Part shown: positions 42,489-53,741 of the stretch, one piece after another
Layout: each line of letters opens with the position of its first letter
Numbering within the stretch: the stretch's first letter is position 1
Assembly: GCA_039621445.1 (NCBI GenBank)
Contig: CP154954.1
Coordinates: 57,833,602-57,897,601 of the forward strand
Direction: 5' to 3'
From: Euglena gracilis
Taxonomy: Eukaryota; Euglenida; Euglenophyceae; Euglenales
Length of the DNA stretch: 64,000 nt
The notes under the pieces: generated by a model
What the model saw: the letters and a program-made list of their open reading frames with translations, nothing else
Databases searched by the model: none
Told to the model about the DNA's origin: nothing
Translations under genes and position numbers: made by a program

Positions 42489-43778
42489 CTAACCGTTTGG
42501 CATACCAAAGGTCAATGGAGTCCCATTTACGATCCGGTGGCGCGCTTTGTTGCCATTTTTTTTCCTGGTGAACAAGCTTGAGTTGGTTGAAGCGTATTGC
42601 GCAATCAGGTCATCAAAGGATATGTCATTACGTATCACCAACTGGCGTGCGCGTTCTCGCTCCTCCCTCGGTAGGCAGTCGAAGAATTCCATCTTGTCCA
42701 CCTCCGGATTCGGGTCTTGGGTGGGTCCCTTTAGTGCCAGGTAGTAATCCAAGTCCCGAAAAAATTGTCTCCATGTGGTTGGATCCCCGTCCCATTGGGG
42801 TTTCGTTGTTCGTGATTGCGATGGTGCCCTTGAAGTCTCTCTGAGTAACCCGCTGACCCTCGGTGTTATTCCAGGGGTTTGGGTCCGGGTAATTCCTAAC
42901 AGCGAACGCATTTCGCGGATTTTGCGCTCTAAGTGAAACCCGTGCAGGATTTCCTGCACCAAGTGTAAGGTTGGCCAGATTTTACTCCGGTAAACACAAA
43001 GAATGTGGTAAAAATGCCCCGTTGGGCGGTTTTCCCGCCGAAAACCTGATGGATCATCTGGCATTCCAGAACCCGTTGGTGGTTGGTAGAATTGCGGATG
43101 CGACAAATTACCAATACCAGGTGTGGGGTGTGTGCTCATTCCTCGCGCAAGGTTGGAGTGTTGAATTTCTTGGCAGAGACTCGAATTTTCGAGCGGTGGA
43201 TCAATTTCCTCATCGGAGATGTCCTTCGAAAAGTGGGTTGGTGGTGTGGACAAATCCAAAGGGGGTACAGTTTGCGTTTTCGCGGGTGGTTGTACCAAAT
43301 TTGCGGTGGAAGTAGGGACTCCTACTCCAGAAACATAAGTTTGACAACGCGGTTCCGGGAAATTTGGAATACCAACTGCAGCGCATACTGCGATGTGTGG
43401 TGCCACAACCAGTACCGGAGTGGACATTTTATCCAAAGTCGCGGACAAGTCATGCAGCGATTCTTCCAAATGTTCCACCAGCTGGAGTTGGCCGCAAATA
43501 CAGTCAACCTCAGACTCCAAATGCCTAATGTGTTTGTGGTAACGGCAAAAAACCTCCAAATGTGGCAAATTTTCAGAGAGCAAGCGTAGGTCTTGTACAA
43601 GTTTTCCTCGGGACTCCTCCACATTCCGGAGTTGACCCGCAAGCGCTTTTACGGCATTTGAGACGGTTTGCAATTGGTGGAGTGTCTTGGTGGAGGTTTC
43701 TGCGGTGGTGCGCGAATTTTCCGCGGTTTGCTTTTCCAACAACGCAGAAATCCGTCCATCGTTGCGTAGATCTGGCAT
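42489..43778 (-). CDS. Gag (capsid-like) protein of element L, 429-codon open frame
   Basis: Residues about 1-120 are coiled-coil-like (QLRNVEESRGKLVQDLRLL, HLESEVDCICGQLQLVEHL). The middle is Pro/Ser-rich. The C-terminal third (about 300-400) begins PQWDGDPTTWRQFFRDLDYY and continues to MEFFDCLPREERERARQLV, typical of LTR-retrotransposon capsid domains that start with a W-G-D-P..W..F pattern. The frame ends at FGMPNG near 42,489, before the broken knuckle. Gag forms the virus-like particle. I cannot tell Ty1/copia from Ty3 or Bel/Pao type. Confidence 0.65.
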   Translation of the reverse strand: MPDLRNDGRISALLEKQTAENSRTTAETSTKTLHQLQTVSNAVKALAGQLRNVEESRGKLVQDLRLLSENLPHLEVFCRYHKHIRHLESEVDCICGQLQLVEHLEESLHDLSATLDKMSTPVLVVAPHIAVCAAVGIPNFPEPRCQTYVSGVGVPTSTANLVQPPAKTQTVPPLDLSTPPTHFSKDISDEEIDPPLENSSLCQEIQHSNLARGMSTHPTPGIGNLSHPQFYQPPTGSGMPDDPSGFRRENRPTGHFYHILCVYRSKIWPTLHLVQEILHGFHLERKIREMRSLLGITRTQTPGITPRVSGLLRETSRAPSQSRTTKPQWDGDPTTWRQFFRDLDYYLALKGPTQDPNPEVDKMEFFDCLPREERERARQLVIRNDISFDDLIAQYASTNSSLFTRKKNGNKARHRIVNGTPLTFGMPNG

Positions 43779-45487
43779 TACAATTCACTGAATCCTCAAG
43801 TTGTATCAAACTCGTGCAAACTTCTTGCAAGGTTTCCTTGTTGTCACCAAGCATTTTGTTATAAAAGGTGCGAAACTCTGGTGACTCGGATATCTGAGCG
43901 CACAAAACATTGGGAATTGAGCGCATTTCCGCTAATGTGGTGGACAACAAGGTACAAGGGGTTTGCAATTCACCAATAGCGGCTTTAATACCACTAATGT
44001 CCGGAATTCGCTTGTAAAGTGCAGAAACATGCTCCCGCAAACCGATAACGGTGGCATTAATACCGCCAATGTCCGTTTACAGTTGCTGTTGCGCCAAATC
44101 CAACTGTGGTGCGCAATCCGCGATTTTCGCGTTCAGGAGGCTAATCCATCCTAATTTGCGGCACAATGGCAGGGTTTCTGCTCCAAGTGTACAATTCGTT
44201 CCTCCAAACGCTGACGTTACGTACGGGAAACAAAATTTTCTTGCATCTTCGCCTGAAATTGCTTCAAATGTTGGATTTCCTAGCACAGATGCAAAATCCA
44301 TTTTTAGGCTTCTTGGAAAGAAGTGGTGAGACTGACAAAATGCTCAACCGCGACAAAGTTACTAATTTTTGGCATTTTGGGTTTGCTTTTTGTTTGTGCA
44401 ACTGTTGCTGCAATTGCAGTAGCAGTGTTGAACAAGAATTTACTTTGGAAAAAAGATGGCTCATACAATTTTTACATGCAGAAACGTAAAATTATTCCGT
44501 GTTTCCGCTTCATGAAATGTTTCACCTATTTGTTGGAAATTTTGTGGGAGTTGGATGCGCAAAATACTGTCAACACTTTCTCGAAAATGCTGAAAGTCTT
44601 TCCCCGCATTTAAAAAATTGTGTCAGCAATATTTGCCGATCTCCTGCAAATAATTCCAGCAAAACTCTCGTTTGGTGTTGAAATCGCTTTGATTGTCCTC
44701 ATCAAACTGCAAAACCTTGTTGAGCATGGTTGCGCATTCCGCAACGCATTGGTGGAAAGGCAAAATATGCTTGCTCAGCTGGCGATCTGCTGGAAGTTGG
44801 CCGAGAATTCGTTAACCATCACCGAGGGTGAGGTTATCTCTCAAATCATCACCGTAGTCCTCCACAGCGGAAACGGAACCAGAGATTTCCGGCACCACCA
44901 GATGCATATATGGATTGCATGGTAATTCATCCCGGCAATGCGCGAAATGGTGTGGGCGGTGGTAATTGAGGGGGAGGGGTGGGAAAAAACACTGTGTTTC
45001 CACCGAGTTGCACTCCAAAAGGCCGGCCGGTGCTTCTACCGGGGATCCTTTGGGTGTGATCAGAGCAAAGGGCAAATACCCCCCACTTTGTTCAAGGTTA
45101 ACGTCGGTGACCAAGTGTGCTTGGGCAAGGGGTTCGTCCCCTCGCCGCATCCAAAAGATGGGTGAACTGGGATGGAGGAAGGCTTTTGCCACCTACATCC
45201 CGCGCAACCAATGACAATGACGAAGAACAAGGCTCAGCGCCCCCTTGCAACAACAAAGGTGTTTTGCCTTGTGACAAGGACAAATGAGTCAATGTGTCTT
45301 GGTGTGGTTGCTGTTTGGGGTGTCGGGAACTAGAATTTGTTTCCATTGAGCAGTTCCCATCCCCGCCATCTTCTTCAATATTAGCCAATGAACTCATCAA
45401 CAAGTCATAGTCAAATTGAAGGTTGGGGATTGTGCTCTGCATCTTTTGAGAATTGGTACAAAGACAAAAACCCAAAAACACACACAA
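43779..45487 (-). pseudogene. N-terminal extension of element L Gag-like protein (broken)
   Basis: Frames 44,040-43,573, 44,301-44,077, 45,192-44,812 and 45,487-45,098 follow each other on the minus strand. They are helix-rich (YNKMLGDNKETLQEVCTSL), with a probable start MQSTIPNLQFDYDLLMSSL near 45,439. Unusual length before a capsid domain (over 500 codons) is notable. Several indels and stops break it. No enzyme domain is recognised. Confidence 0.4.
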
Positions 45488-46130
45488 ATAAGCAATGAAA
45501 CAGGGACCGGAAAGGTTGTATCGGCGATTACCGAACAGAGCCTCCTGAGACCTGTATCAATGCTTAAATGTTGGCTAGAGGCCAGGAACAGTACTTGCAC
45601 CATGTTTCATGGCTCAGTACGATCCTCACCACCAGTCAACCACAGAGTTTCTCTTTATTTCTGTGTGGAACGTCTGTGCGGGATCGTTGCCTAAATCTGC
45701 TACCAAGTGTACGTCCAAAGCTTCCCCCCTTTCTACCCTTTGTGTATTCCGAAAAAAAAACCTTTCGCTTCGGCCTTGGTTCACAACCTACTTATGAATG
45801 GGAAAAGTGTTTGGAGTACAAAAGTGGTTTTTCCCCTTTGTTCCCAATTCCCCAAAGAGGCAAAGCACAACGCAAAGGCTTCAGATATTTCCTCCGAAGC
45901 TAAGTTCAACTGTTCTGATGGTTTTTCCCTCTGACGAATCAAACCTTGAAACTTGTCAAAAATGATGTGAAAGAATACAACCTGTGGGGGAAGGGGAGAA
46001 AAGTGCTGACGTGTCCAGGGCAGATCCCGGCAGGGTCTGCCACGATCGTGCCCACTGTGGTTTTCACAGTGGTGCGATCGTCACTGAACCCTCTCTGCAG
46101 ATATCCTACAGAGCTCTGACGTGCCTGGTA
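45488..46130. other. Flank of element L, with hairpin
   Basis: No gene is seen. A strong imperfect inverted repeat spans 46,043-46,080 (CGATCG outer arms, CCACTGTG/CACAGTGG inner arms, short T-rich loop). The right junction with DIRS gag sequence is near 46,131. Confidence 0.5.
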
Positions 46131-47173
46131 CACACTGGGTCATTGAAAGGGCCACTTTGGGTCCCTTTTTCTCCCTTCTTGGAAGAGGGCCGATGTGGGT
46201 CTCGGGGGATGTCTCCAGCAGCTTCCCTCGCTTCTTGGTGGTCACTGTGCGTCCACCCTTCTGGCATCCAAGGTCTCCGTGTTTATTTTTTTCCCATAAT
46301 CCAGTTGTTGGTCTTCCAGGAATTGAGTTCTTATTGGCCTCCAACCCAACTGGAAATCTGGGGGGGCTGCTGAGGCCCTTCGTTTTCCCCTTGAGAGTGG
46401 TTGTCGTGTTATATTAATTGGGGGGTTTGAAAAACCTTTTCTGCCCCTTCCTAGGGTATTTGCTTGTAAAAGTGTCCCCCATGGCCCCTGTAGTGGTAGC
46501 CTCCTTTGCCTTGACTCCATCTCCCCATCCTTTAAACAGCTTGTGTACAGACGACTGGGCCTTGGCGGGAGATGCCATTGATGTGTGGGCCTGGGATGTG
46601 CAAATGTGAAAAGTATTGCGGGCCCTTGTGGACCATCCGTTGCCCACCAAGCGCTGGGGCTGCCTTCTGTCTCCTGGGCCTTCTGGCCACAGTGGTTCAA
46701 GGGCCATGGTCGTCACTGGGGGATTTTGGGCTGGGAAATTTCTGGCGTGGATGTCTGCGGGGGGGGGGGGAGAACGGCCACGTTTTTTCACGTGTCGGCC
46801 GCATCTGCAAGTTCACCTGCTGCTCCGGACACTGGGCCAGGACGTCCGCGGCCACGTAATTACAAGTTCTTTGAAACTTCATTGCTCTTTGAACTGCAGA
46901 TTGAGATTTGATGGTTGATTTCTCAACGGATGTTCGTCTGGTTCGTGTCCTTCTGGATATTGAATTGATATTGACTTCTGTTCCTGGTTATTCTGCGTTC
47001 GTGAACTCTTTTCCTTTCTTCTGGGTGTCGAAGGGCAATTTTGGAAACAGCCAACTCGGGTTAAAAATGGCACTAAGTGGGACCTCCTAACCCAGCGCAC
47101 CAAAGGAATCACAACAAACCGCCGGTGCGCAAGGCATGGCCTGACAATGGCAAAGTGCGGAGCACGAGGTGTC
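46131..47173 (-). pseudogene. DIRS-like element H: left terminus and gag fragment
   Basis: On the minus strand it runs from terminus GACACCTCGTGCTCCGC (47,173) through the leader (CCCTTCGACACCCAGAAG) into a gag broken into frames 46,791-46,414 and 46,700-46,242, with NHCGQKAQETEGSP and ARRVDAQ as in C. It is cut at about 46,131 by element L. This is the DIRS partner of unit 3. Confidence 0.7.
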
Positions 47174-47189
47174 CCCCCCTCCGAGGGGA

Positions 47190-47960
47190 TCAAAAACGCT
47201 CATATTTTTTTCTTAGGGTTTTTTTTTTGAGGTGGGACTTGAAACTTTCCTTCTGCCAAATTCATCACAGCTCCCAAGTGGGGAAAAACTTGACTCGGGA
47301 GTAACACACTTTTGGGAATGTTTATTTTGGAACCTGCTGCCAGCAGGTCTTTGACCATGACAGTCAGATGTTTTTGCATCACCTGGGGGGATTTCGCCAA
47401 AATCAGTTTATCGTCGAGATATACAAAGGCTAAGATGCCCTTGCTGTGCCACAGTTTTTCCAGATGTTTCATAAATTGCATGAACAGGAATGGTAAATTG
47501 CTGATTCCGAAGCCGGCTGACTGTAACTCCCACACCGGTTTTCCCACCCGGAGATGCAAATATTTCTGAAGGAGAGGGAAGGCGGAGATGGAAGTACGCA
47601 ACTTTGCGGTCTAACCCCCCCACCAACCCTGTTGTAGGTAGGGGAAGATTCCTGACATGGTAGTCAGTTTGAAAGGGGGGCTGTGAAAAATGTGTTCAAT
47701 TGTTTCCAATTTGTGATGAAACGACGTTTGATAGTGGTCCTTTCTCGTTTTGAAATGGTGAACCAAGGCACCAAGTGCCTGGACACAGCCCCTGGAGGTA
47801 GCTTTCTGACTGCACCTGAGTATTTTTAATCCTCCAAAATATTATTTGCCAAACGAATTTCTTCTGTCCCATGAGATCTCGTTCTTTTTGACAGATTTGG
47901 GGGTAATGGGGTATCTGGTTGAATGCCTTTCTGCAAAAATCGACATAGAAAAGGGTTTAC
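47190..47960 (-). pseudogene. Divergent DIRS-like RT fragment I
   Basis: Frame 47,601-47,200 contains GKPVWELQSAGFGISNLPF, FVYLDDKLILA (box at 47,410-47,421, intact) and KINIPKSVLLPSQVFPHLG, then FQVPPQKK. The preceding 47,630-47,960 region encodes further RT sequence in broken frames (YFHLRLP). Sequence differs clearly from A-E, so it is a third subfamily. RNase H and recombinase are absent. Confidence 0.7.
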
Positions 47961-48396
47961 ATGTTATCCGGACCAGGACAGTCTTTTCACTAGTCTTTGG
48001 GGCATAGGGGTGTCCCCCACTGTTTCTCCCTGCACTGAATCATGAGGTTTAGAGGGCGTGTTGGATGATAAATCTGCAGACTTTTGGGACCCACCATGGG
48101 CTTTGGTTCTCCTCTGGAGCCTGGCTGGCCTGCTGGATGACCCTCCACGTCCACGACCCTTAATTCCATAGAATCTGCCTTTGCCCAGGTTGTTCCCCCA
48201 CCATTGGGATGTGTATTAGCCCCCGTTTGAGGGTCAGAGTGCCCTTGCCACCTTTTCTTCTCCAATGTCTCCGAACCGTGCAGATGCGAAAATAAGACTT
48301 GGAGCATTTAGACGTCATTGCTGTTTTACCTGCTCCATTGATGTTCTGGGCCGTTCTGTCCACATGCAAATTCGCTGAAGTGAATAAAACGTCGCT
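47961..48396 (-). pseudogene. Gag-like remnant of element I
   Basis: Frames 48,369-48,160 and 48,307-47,990 contain a basic stretch (RRHWRRKGGKGTLTLKRG) and Pro/Gly-rich sequence, in the position of gag relative to the RT fragment. Weak resemblance only. Confidence 0.35.
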
Positions 48397-49435
48397 TCAC
48401 ACCATCAAAGCACCAGGAATGCTCCCACACTTTCTTTCACGTAGAAGTTGAACTTCGGTCTCTGATAAATAGTAAAACAGTTGTTGGCAAAGCAGATGAT
48501 AAGACGTGCCCTCTTGCTGCAGCACAATGGGGTGCAAGGTGACCATCAGCCGCATAGCGTTGAGCATACGCTGTTGCACACCCTTCATAAATGTGTCCAG
48601 AATAGAGCGACCATCCGCTTGATTATTGCTGTCTTCGCCCCGTTGTTTCACTCCAGAAATTACTGGGACGTCGGCCGGGACATGCCTCATATCCAGACGT
48701 TCACCTTGCTGAGCCTTCCGAACACAGAGTGCGAGGTCCGCTGGCAGCTGTAGAGACGGTGCTCCCAAGGCAGTCGTTCTTCTTCGTCCGCCTCGTCGCC
48801 TTTTTCCTCTGTGTCGATTGCGTCGTCTGTGCCCTAGCTTCCGCACCGGGACGTGTTCCCGACGCAGTTTCTCCGCTTAGTTCTTGTGCCCAGACGTCGG
48901 AGAGATGGAAAGCAACGTCGGCACGCTTGTCCGACAACTCCGCCGAAGCCGTACCCGCGTTGGCCACCAATACGAGGCTGTACAGGAAGGAGTTGAGGTA
49001 TTCTACGAAGTTTGCACTGGCCAGTGCCACTCCCGTAAGTCTTCGAATGGCTCTTGCACACTTCGTCGAGGTCAAGCCTTGGCCATTCCACGTTTGTCCC
49101 GCTTTCGCACGCTTTGAAGCCTCCAAAACAATGTGGTCTTCAGTAAATCGCGTACTTCCCCGGGGTCGAGAAACAGACGTCCCCAGACCTCGTTGTTGAT
49201 GCTCTCGTCTGTAGAACACAACGTTTCTGGCTTGATTGATGTCGACACGATTGATTGTTGTCCAAAGGGCGACAAAGCTCCGCCAACTCCGGCAACAAAA
49301 ACCAGTAAGATGCACCACGCCCAAAACACACCATAAACAAACAGCCGGCACAGACAAGCAGGATCTCACCCTGCCCCTGTGCTTCGCCCTCCTGGTCATT
49401 TTGCTCCTGGTTACCAAAATGTCACCGGGGTGCAT
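48397..49435 (-). pseudogene. Unrecognised protein-like region upstream of element I
   Basis: Frame 49,435-48,701 (244 codons) followed after a shift near 48,830 by 48,846-48,397 (149 codons). Its first 60 codons are a B-type DIRS terminus. Then comes helix-rich sequence (NFVEYLNSFLYSLVLVANAG, DKRADVAFHLSDVWAQEL), a basic KKATRRTKK patch, and RLDMRHVPADVPVISGVKQ to YLSETEVQLLRERK. Composition is protein-like and free of homopolymers. No family is recognised. It could be a gag of the I subfamily or captured host sequence. Confidence 0.4.
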
Positions 49436-49761
49436 AGGTTGGACCTCCGAACCAAGGGACCAAAAAAATCACAACAGACACCTCGGGCTCCGCACTTTGC
49501 CTTTGTGAGGCCACGCCTCGCTTGCCGGCCTGTTTTTTGTGTGATTGTTCGCTGCGCCGGTTAGGAGGTCCCGCTTAGTGCCTTTCTTCGCCGGAGTTGC
49601 CTGATTCCTAACTTGCCCTTCGACACCCAGAGGAAAGGAAAAGAGTTCACGAACGAAGAAGAACCGAGAAAAGAAGTCAATATCAGTTCAATATCAAGAA
49701 GGACACGAACCAGACGAATAGCAATTGAGAAGTCAACTATAAATTTTCAAATTCGACTTCG

Positions 49762-50930
49762 ATGAACAAGGCGGTGGAAAAGAAACTGGAATTTTTTGGC
49801 TGCTGACGTCCTGGAGCAGTGGCCGCAGCAGCAAGAGAACTTGGAGATGCGGTCCACACGCGGCAAACCGTGGCCTTTCTTCCCTCCCAGACCCCGAACC
49901 CCAGAAATTTCCCAGCACAAACCCCGCCAATGACGGCCACGGTCCTTGGACCACTGTGGCCAGAAGGCCCAGAAAAAAGGAATCAGCCCCAGCCCTTGGG
50001 GGGCAAAGGATGGGCCATGCAGACCCAAAATGTCTCCCAAAGAGACGTTCAATGGAGAGATGGAGTCAAGGCCAAGGACGCCTCCACTACAGGGGCCATG
50101 GGGGCCAAATTTTCAAGCAAATCCCCCCAGGTAGGGGCAGAAAAGGTCTGTACAACCCACCCAATTTATCTTGCACAACAGCCCCCCTCAAGGGGACAAG
50201 GGGGGGCCACAGCAGCCCCCCCCCGCAGAATTCCAATAGGGCTGGAGGCCAAGGAGAACTCAAGGCCCAGAAGACCAACACATGGATTACGGAAAAAAAA
50301 TTATTTATATATGGAGTCCTTGGATAACAGCGGGGTGGACCCACAGAGGCGACCAAGAAGCTAACGAAGCGGCTGGTAAAATCCCCCGAGGGACCCACAG
50401 AGGCCCTCTGCAAAAAACGGGGGGAAAATGGACCCACCGTGGACCTTTCAATGACCCAGCCCCAGCAGGAAAAGGGACCCACAGCGGACTGTTTGGATGG
50501 AGGGGCAGGAACCCCTACAACAATTCTTTTTCAATTCCCAATTATTCTATCAAGGGGGGGACCCACAGAGGCCGCCTTATGGTAAGTCAACCAACCACAT
50601 CAACATGGAGAAGACCAGATAGGCAAAACAGGGGCATTAAGCCCTATGGTATGTCTTCCAACAACAAGATCCTCCAGAGAGGTGAGCAGAGAAGGAGAGA
50701 GTGCATGCACATCGCCCCAGAAAAAATTCTTTTTCCAAGGGCCCAAGCCCTAGGGGACGTCGGGGTGCAATGTCCAACACCCCAGCCAAGCCCCCATAAA
50801 TCACCTTATCCAGAAAATAAACTCAATGCAGGAAGTGAAGGGAGCCACCCCCCTCAATCAAAGGTTGCAAAAAAGCTTGAAATGGTGGACGAAAAATGCC
50901 CCCCCCCCCCAACAACATGCCAACTCATCA
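49762..50930 (+). pseudogene. Gag-like protein of element D
   Basis: Begins MNKAVEKKLEF at 49,762 and breaks at once by a stop. Frame 49,819-50,364 carries the diverged signature region and the next frame DGHGPW-type sequence read as ARRPRKKESAPALGG. Frame 50,282-51,328 continues with GTHRGP repeats, RRPDRQNRGIKPYGM and into RT. Several frame changes. Confidence 0.65.
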
Positions 50931-52640
50931 GGGATGGCATTCAACCCCCCTGGGTCAGCCCACCAAAATTTTCCACCCACCCAAAAATCAGAGCAAATTT
51001 GAACCTACCCCAAGCAGAGAAAATCCTGCTGGATTATGAAAAATCTGGATCTGTAAAGAGGGTGAGGGATTCAACCACCCAGCACCTGATCCCCTGGTTT
51101 TTGATTTCAAAACCAGAGGGGGGGGCAGACAAAATGGAGATTTATAAGGGATTGCAGGGAATTAAATCAAAGATTCCAAGTGAAACCTTTCAAGCTGGAT
51201 CACATCCAGCACATTTTTCCAGTGTTAGAAAAGGGCCACTGGGCAGCAAAAACAGACCTAAATTTCACATCCCAGTGAGCCGGGCCCTAAGGCCCTTTCT
51301 AAGACATCAGTCGGGGGGGCAGACCTAGGAATTCCAGGCAGGCTGTTTTGGCCTGAATGTAGTCCCCAAATTTTTATGTCAGTAATGAAGACATTCGAAA
51401 CACTGTGGAGGAAAAGGGGCATCCAGGTATTTAATTACCTGGACGACATTATACTGGTGGCCCCAACACAAAACATCTTTCAAAAAAACCTGAACACAGT
51501 GGGGAGGAATTTAATCAAGTCAGGGTTCAAAACCAATGTGAAAAAGTCCACCCTACAACACACCCAAGTCGTAAATCATTTTGGCTTTCAGATAAACGTC
51601 GAAGGAGGAAGGTTACAGGTGCCCCCCCAGAAAATAAAAACAGTAAAAAAGGAGCTGGGAAGAATGGTGAAAACAGATTACATGTCAAAAGGCAGTTGGC
51701 TGCCATTCTGGGCCAAAACAGATGCAATCTAATGGCCTTGTCCTTTCTAAGGGCCTTTACCGATGCCCTGGCAAATTTGTTGGAGGAAAATTCCACAGCC
51801 CCCCGGGACTAAAAACATCCATTTCCCGAAGAATAAAGGACCAATTAAGAGAAATAAAAACTCTGCTGGACACCTGGGGGGGCAGACCCTTCCCCGAAAG
51901 TGCAACCAGGGAGTTGCGCTCAGACAGCAGTAACCATGCCTGGGGGGGGGCTGGGCACTCGAACAGGCAAATTGTGCAAGAATTTTGGAGGGAAAACTCC
52001 ATTTCGCACATAAATCTCAAAGAATTAATTGCAGCAATAAGCACAGTTCAAAGCCTCAGCCAGCCAGGGGAAGTGTGTCCCTGTCCATGGACAACCAAGT
52101 AAGTTACGATTACTTAACAAACGGGGGGGGGCAGAAAAGACCCATTCAACCCCGTGCTAAGACCTTTCTTCAAGTGGTGCATGGAGCACAACATAAACCT
52201 GCAAGTAAAGTGGGTCCCCTCCAAAGAATGCAGGGCAGACCCCATAAGCAGGTGGGAAATGGACAGGGGGGATTATTCCCTGGACCCCCAACTTTTTCAA
52301 TGGCTGAGACAGCAGTTCAAAAATTGCATCAACCTAAAAACAGACCTTTTTGCCTCACCAGGCCACAATTTGTGGACAGGTGGCCCCACTAGAGAGCCAC
52401 AGCAGTAGATACATTACAATGTCCACTGGACAACATGGGGTGATTTTATCTAAACCCCCCCTGGTCTGTAATCCAAAATTTTCTCCCCAGATAGAAAATG
52501 TTCCCACAGGCCAAAGTTTTGTTGGTCACCCCCTACTGGGATTCAGCCACATGGTGCCCCCAGTTAATAAAAATGAAAGTTCCAGGGACCCCCTGCCTGA
52601 AAATCACCCCCCACAATGGTATGTTCACCAATTGCAGGGG
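50931..52640 (+). pseudogene. RT-RNase H-Dam-like polyprotein of element D
   Basis: RT: PWFLISKPEGG, then palm box FNYLDDIILVAP at 51,430-51,465 (YLDD at 51,436-51,447 intact), VNHFGFQINV. RNase H: ELRSDSSNHAWGG, INLKELIAA, SMDNQVSYDYL, KECRADPISR. Dam-like region: DLFASPGHNLW, shortened, with no clear NPP motif. Frame shifts at about 51,150, 51,720, 52,070 and 52,380. Confidence 0.78.
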
Positions 52641-53461
52641 GAAAATGCCACCCACCAGGTGGCCCCTGCTTTGCATAATTTGCTCAGGCAAATTCTGGAG
52701 GGGAAACAAATACAAAAAACAACCATTAACGATTTCCTGGGGATAAAACCCAGCTTAAAGCGTTATCAAAGCGCTTTTACGCTTTTATGGGTGATTTTGG
52801 ACAAAATGGGGGTACCCCCTCCCTGAAGCCACCACTGACCAAATGGTTGACGCTTTAATTAAACTGTTCCAATTTTCAAAGGTCCAAGCACGTAATGCAT
52901 ACAGTGCTATGCTTTTAATCCCTGGCTTTGGTGGCCTAAAGTATCGATGGCATGTTGGCACCTTATAAAAGCTTTGGAAACAAAATCTGGAGAAATCTGG
53001 TGCATTTTGGGATCCCCTCACAATCCTCCTGTGGCTGGCACAGTCCCCCCTTTTCCTCTGATATGCGAGCATTACGTACACAACTCATTTCTGTTCACGA
53101 ATCCTTTGTTTATACAGAAGTTCAGATTTGGCACAGGTCCAAAGAACTACCAGTGTGTTGGGGGGGGGGCCCCTACATCAATATTAAAAGTAAAGGTCAA
53201 AAACTCCATAAGTGGGAGCGAGTTCTCTGCATTCCTCAATGCCCCCAAATCAGTCGCTTTCATTTAATGATGTCTTATGTGACAGCAATACGTTTCTTTA
53301 TGAATCCTGGTGGCCCCCTGTTAATTACGTTAAAAACCTTACAAAGCCATTAAGGCAGACACCATTGCTTCCATCACCAAAGATTTTTTGACCAAACAGG
53401 GGATACCCCCCCAGGTGTGGGGACCCCACTCCACCAGAGGGGCAGGGCCTGGTTTACTCAA
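52641..53461 (+). pseudogene. Tyrosine recombinase of element D, C-terminally truncated
   Basis: SAM-like part: INDFLGIKPSLKRYQSAFTL, then KVQARNAYSAMLLIPGFGG. The HxxR box VWGPHSTRGAG lies at 53,415-53,447 (His 53,427-53,429, Arg 53,436-53,438). It ends a few codons later where element E begins, so the Tyr nucleophile is missing. Confidence 0.75.
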
Positions 53462-53741
53462 GACACCTCGGTCTCCGCACTTTGCCCTTGTGAGGCCATG
53501 CCTTGCTCGCCGGCGGAGTTGTTTGGTTTGTTTGCTACGTTGGGTTAAGAGTCCCTGCTTAGGGCCTTTTTCGCCGAAGTTGGCTGATTCTTAATTTGCC
53601 CTTCGGCACCCAGAAGAAAGGAACGTCTAAAACCATATCAATTGGAAGAAGAAGAAGTCGATCAATCAATTCAAAATTTCCAGAAAGAGACGCTCGTGCA
53701 GAAGGTCAAAGCAGAAATTGTTGAAGTTCTGAAAGATTTCA

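Larger units (their letters stand above)
41755..46130 (-). mobile_element. Decayed gag-bearing retroelement L
   Basis: A foreign 4.4-kb block interrupts unit 3: S3 stops at 41,754 and DIRS gag sequence resumes at about 46,131. Its minus strand encodes a coiled-coil N-terminal region, a capsid-like domain and a broken zinc knuckle. I found no LTRs, protease, RT or integrase, so its ends and class are unsure. It lacks the C/G runs of its surroundings. Confidence 0.6.
49477..53461 (+). mobile_element. DIRS-like retrotransposon D
   Basis: Left terminus GACACCTCGGGCTCCGC at 49,477, leader, gag, RT-RNase H-Dam-like and recombinase through the HxxR box, then abrupt replacement at 53,462 by the left terminus of element E. 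The recombinase C-terminus, ICR and right terminus are missing. Closest to A and C. Confidence 0.8.

Noticed and set aside
43083-43589. Plus-strand 168-codon frame
   Set aside because: It is antisense to the better-supported Gag frame 43,778-42,489.
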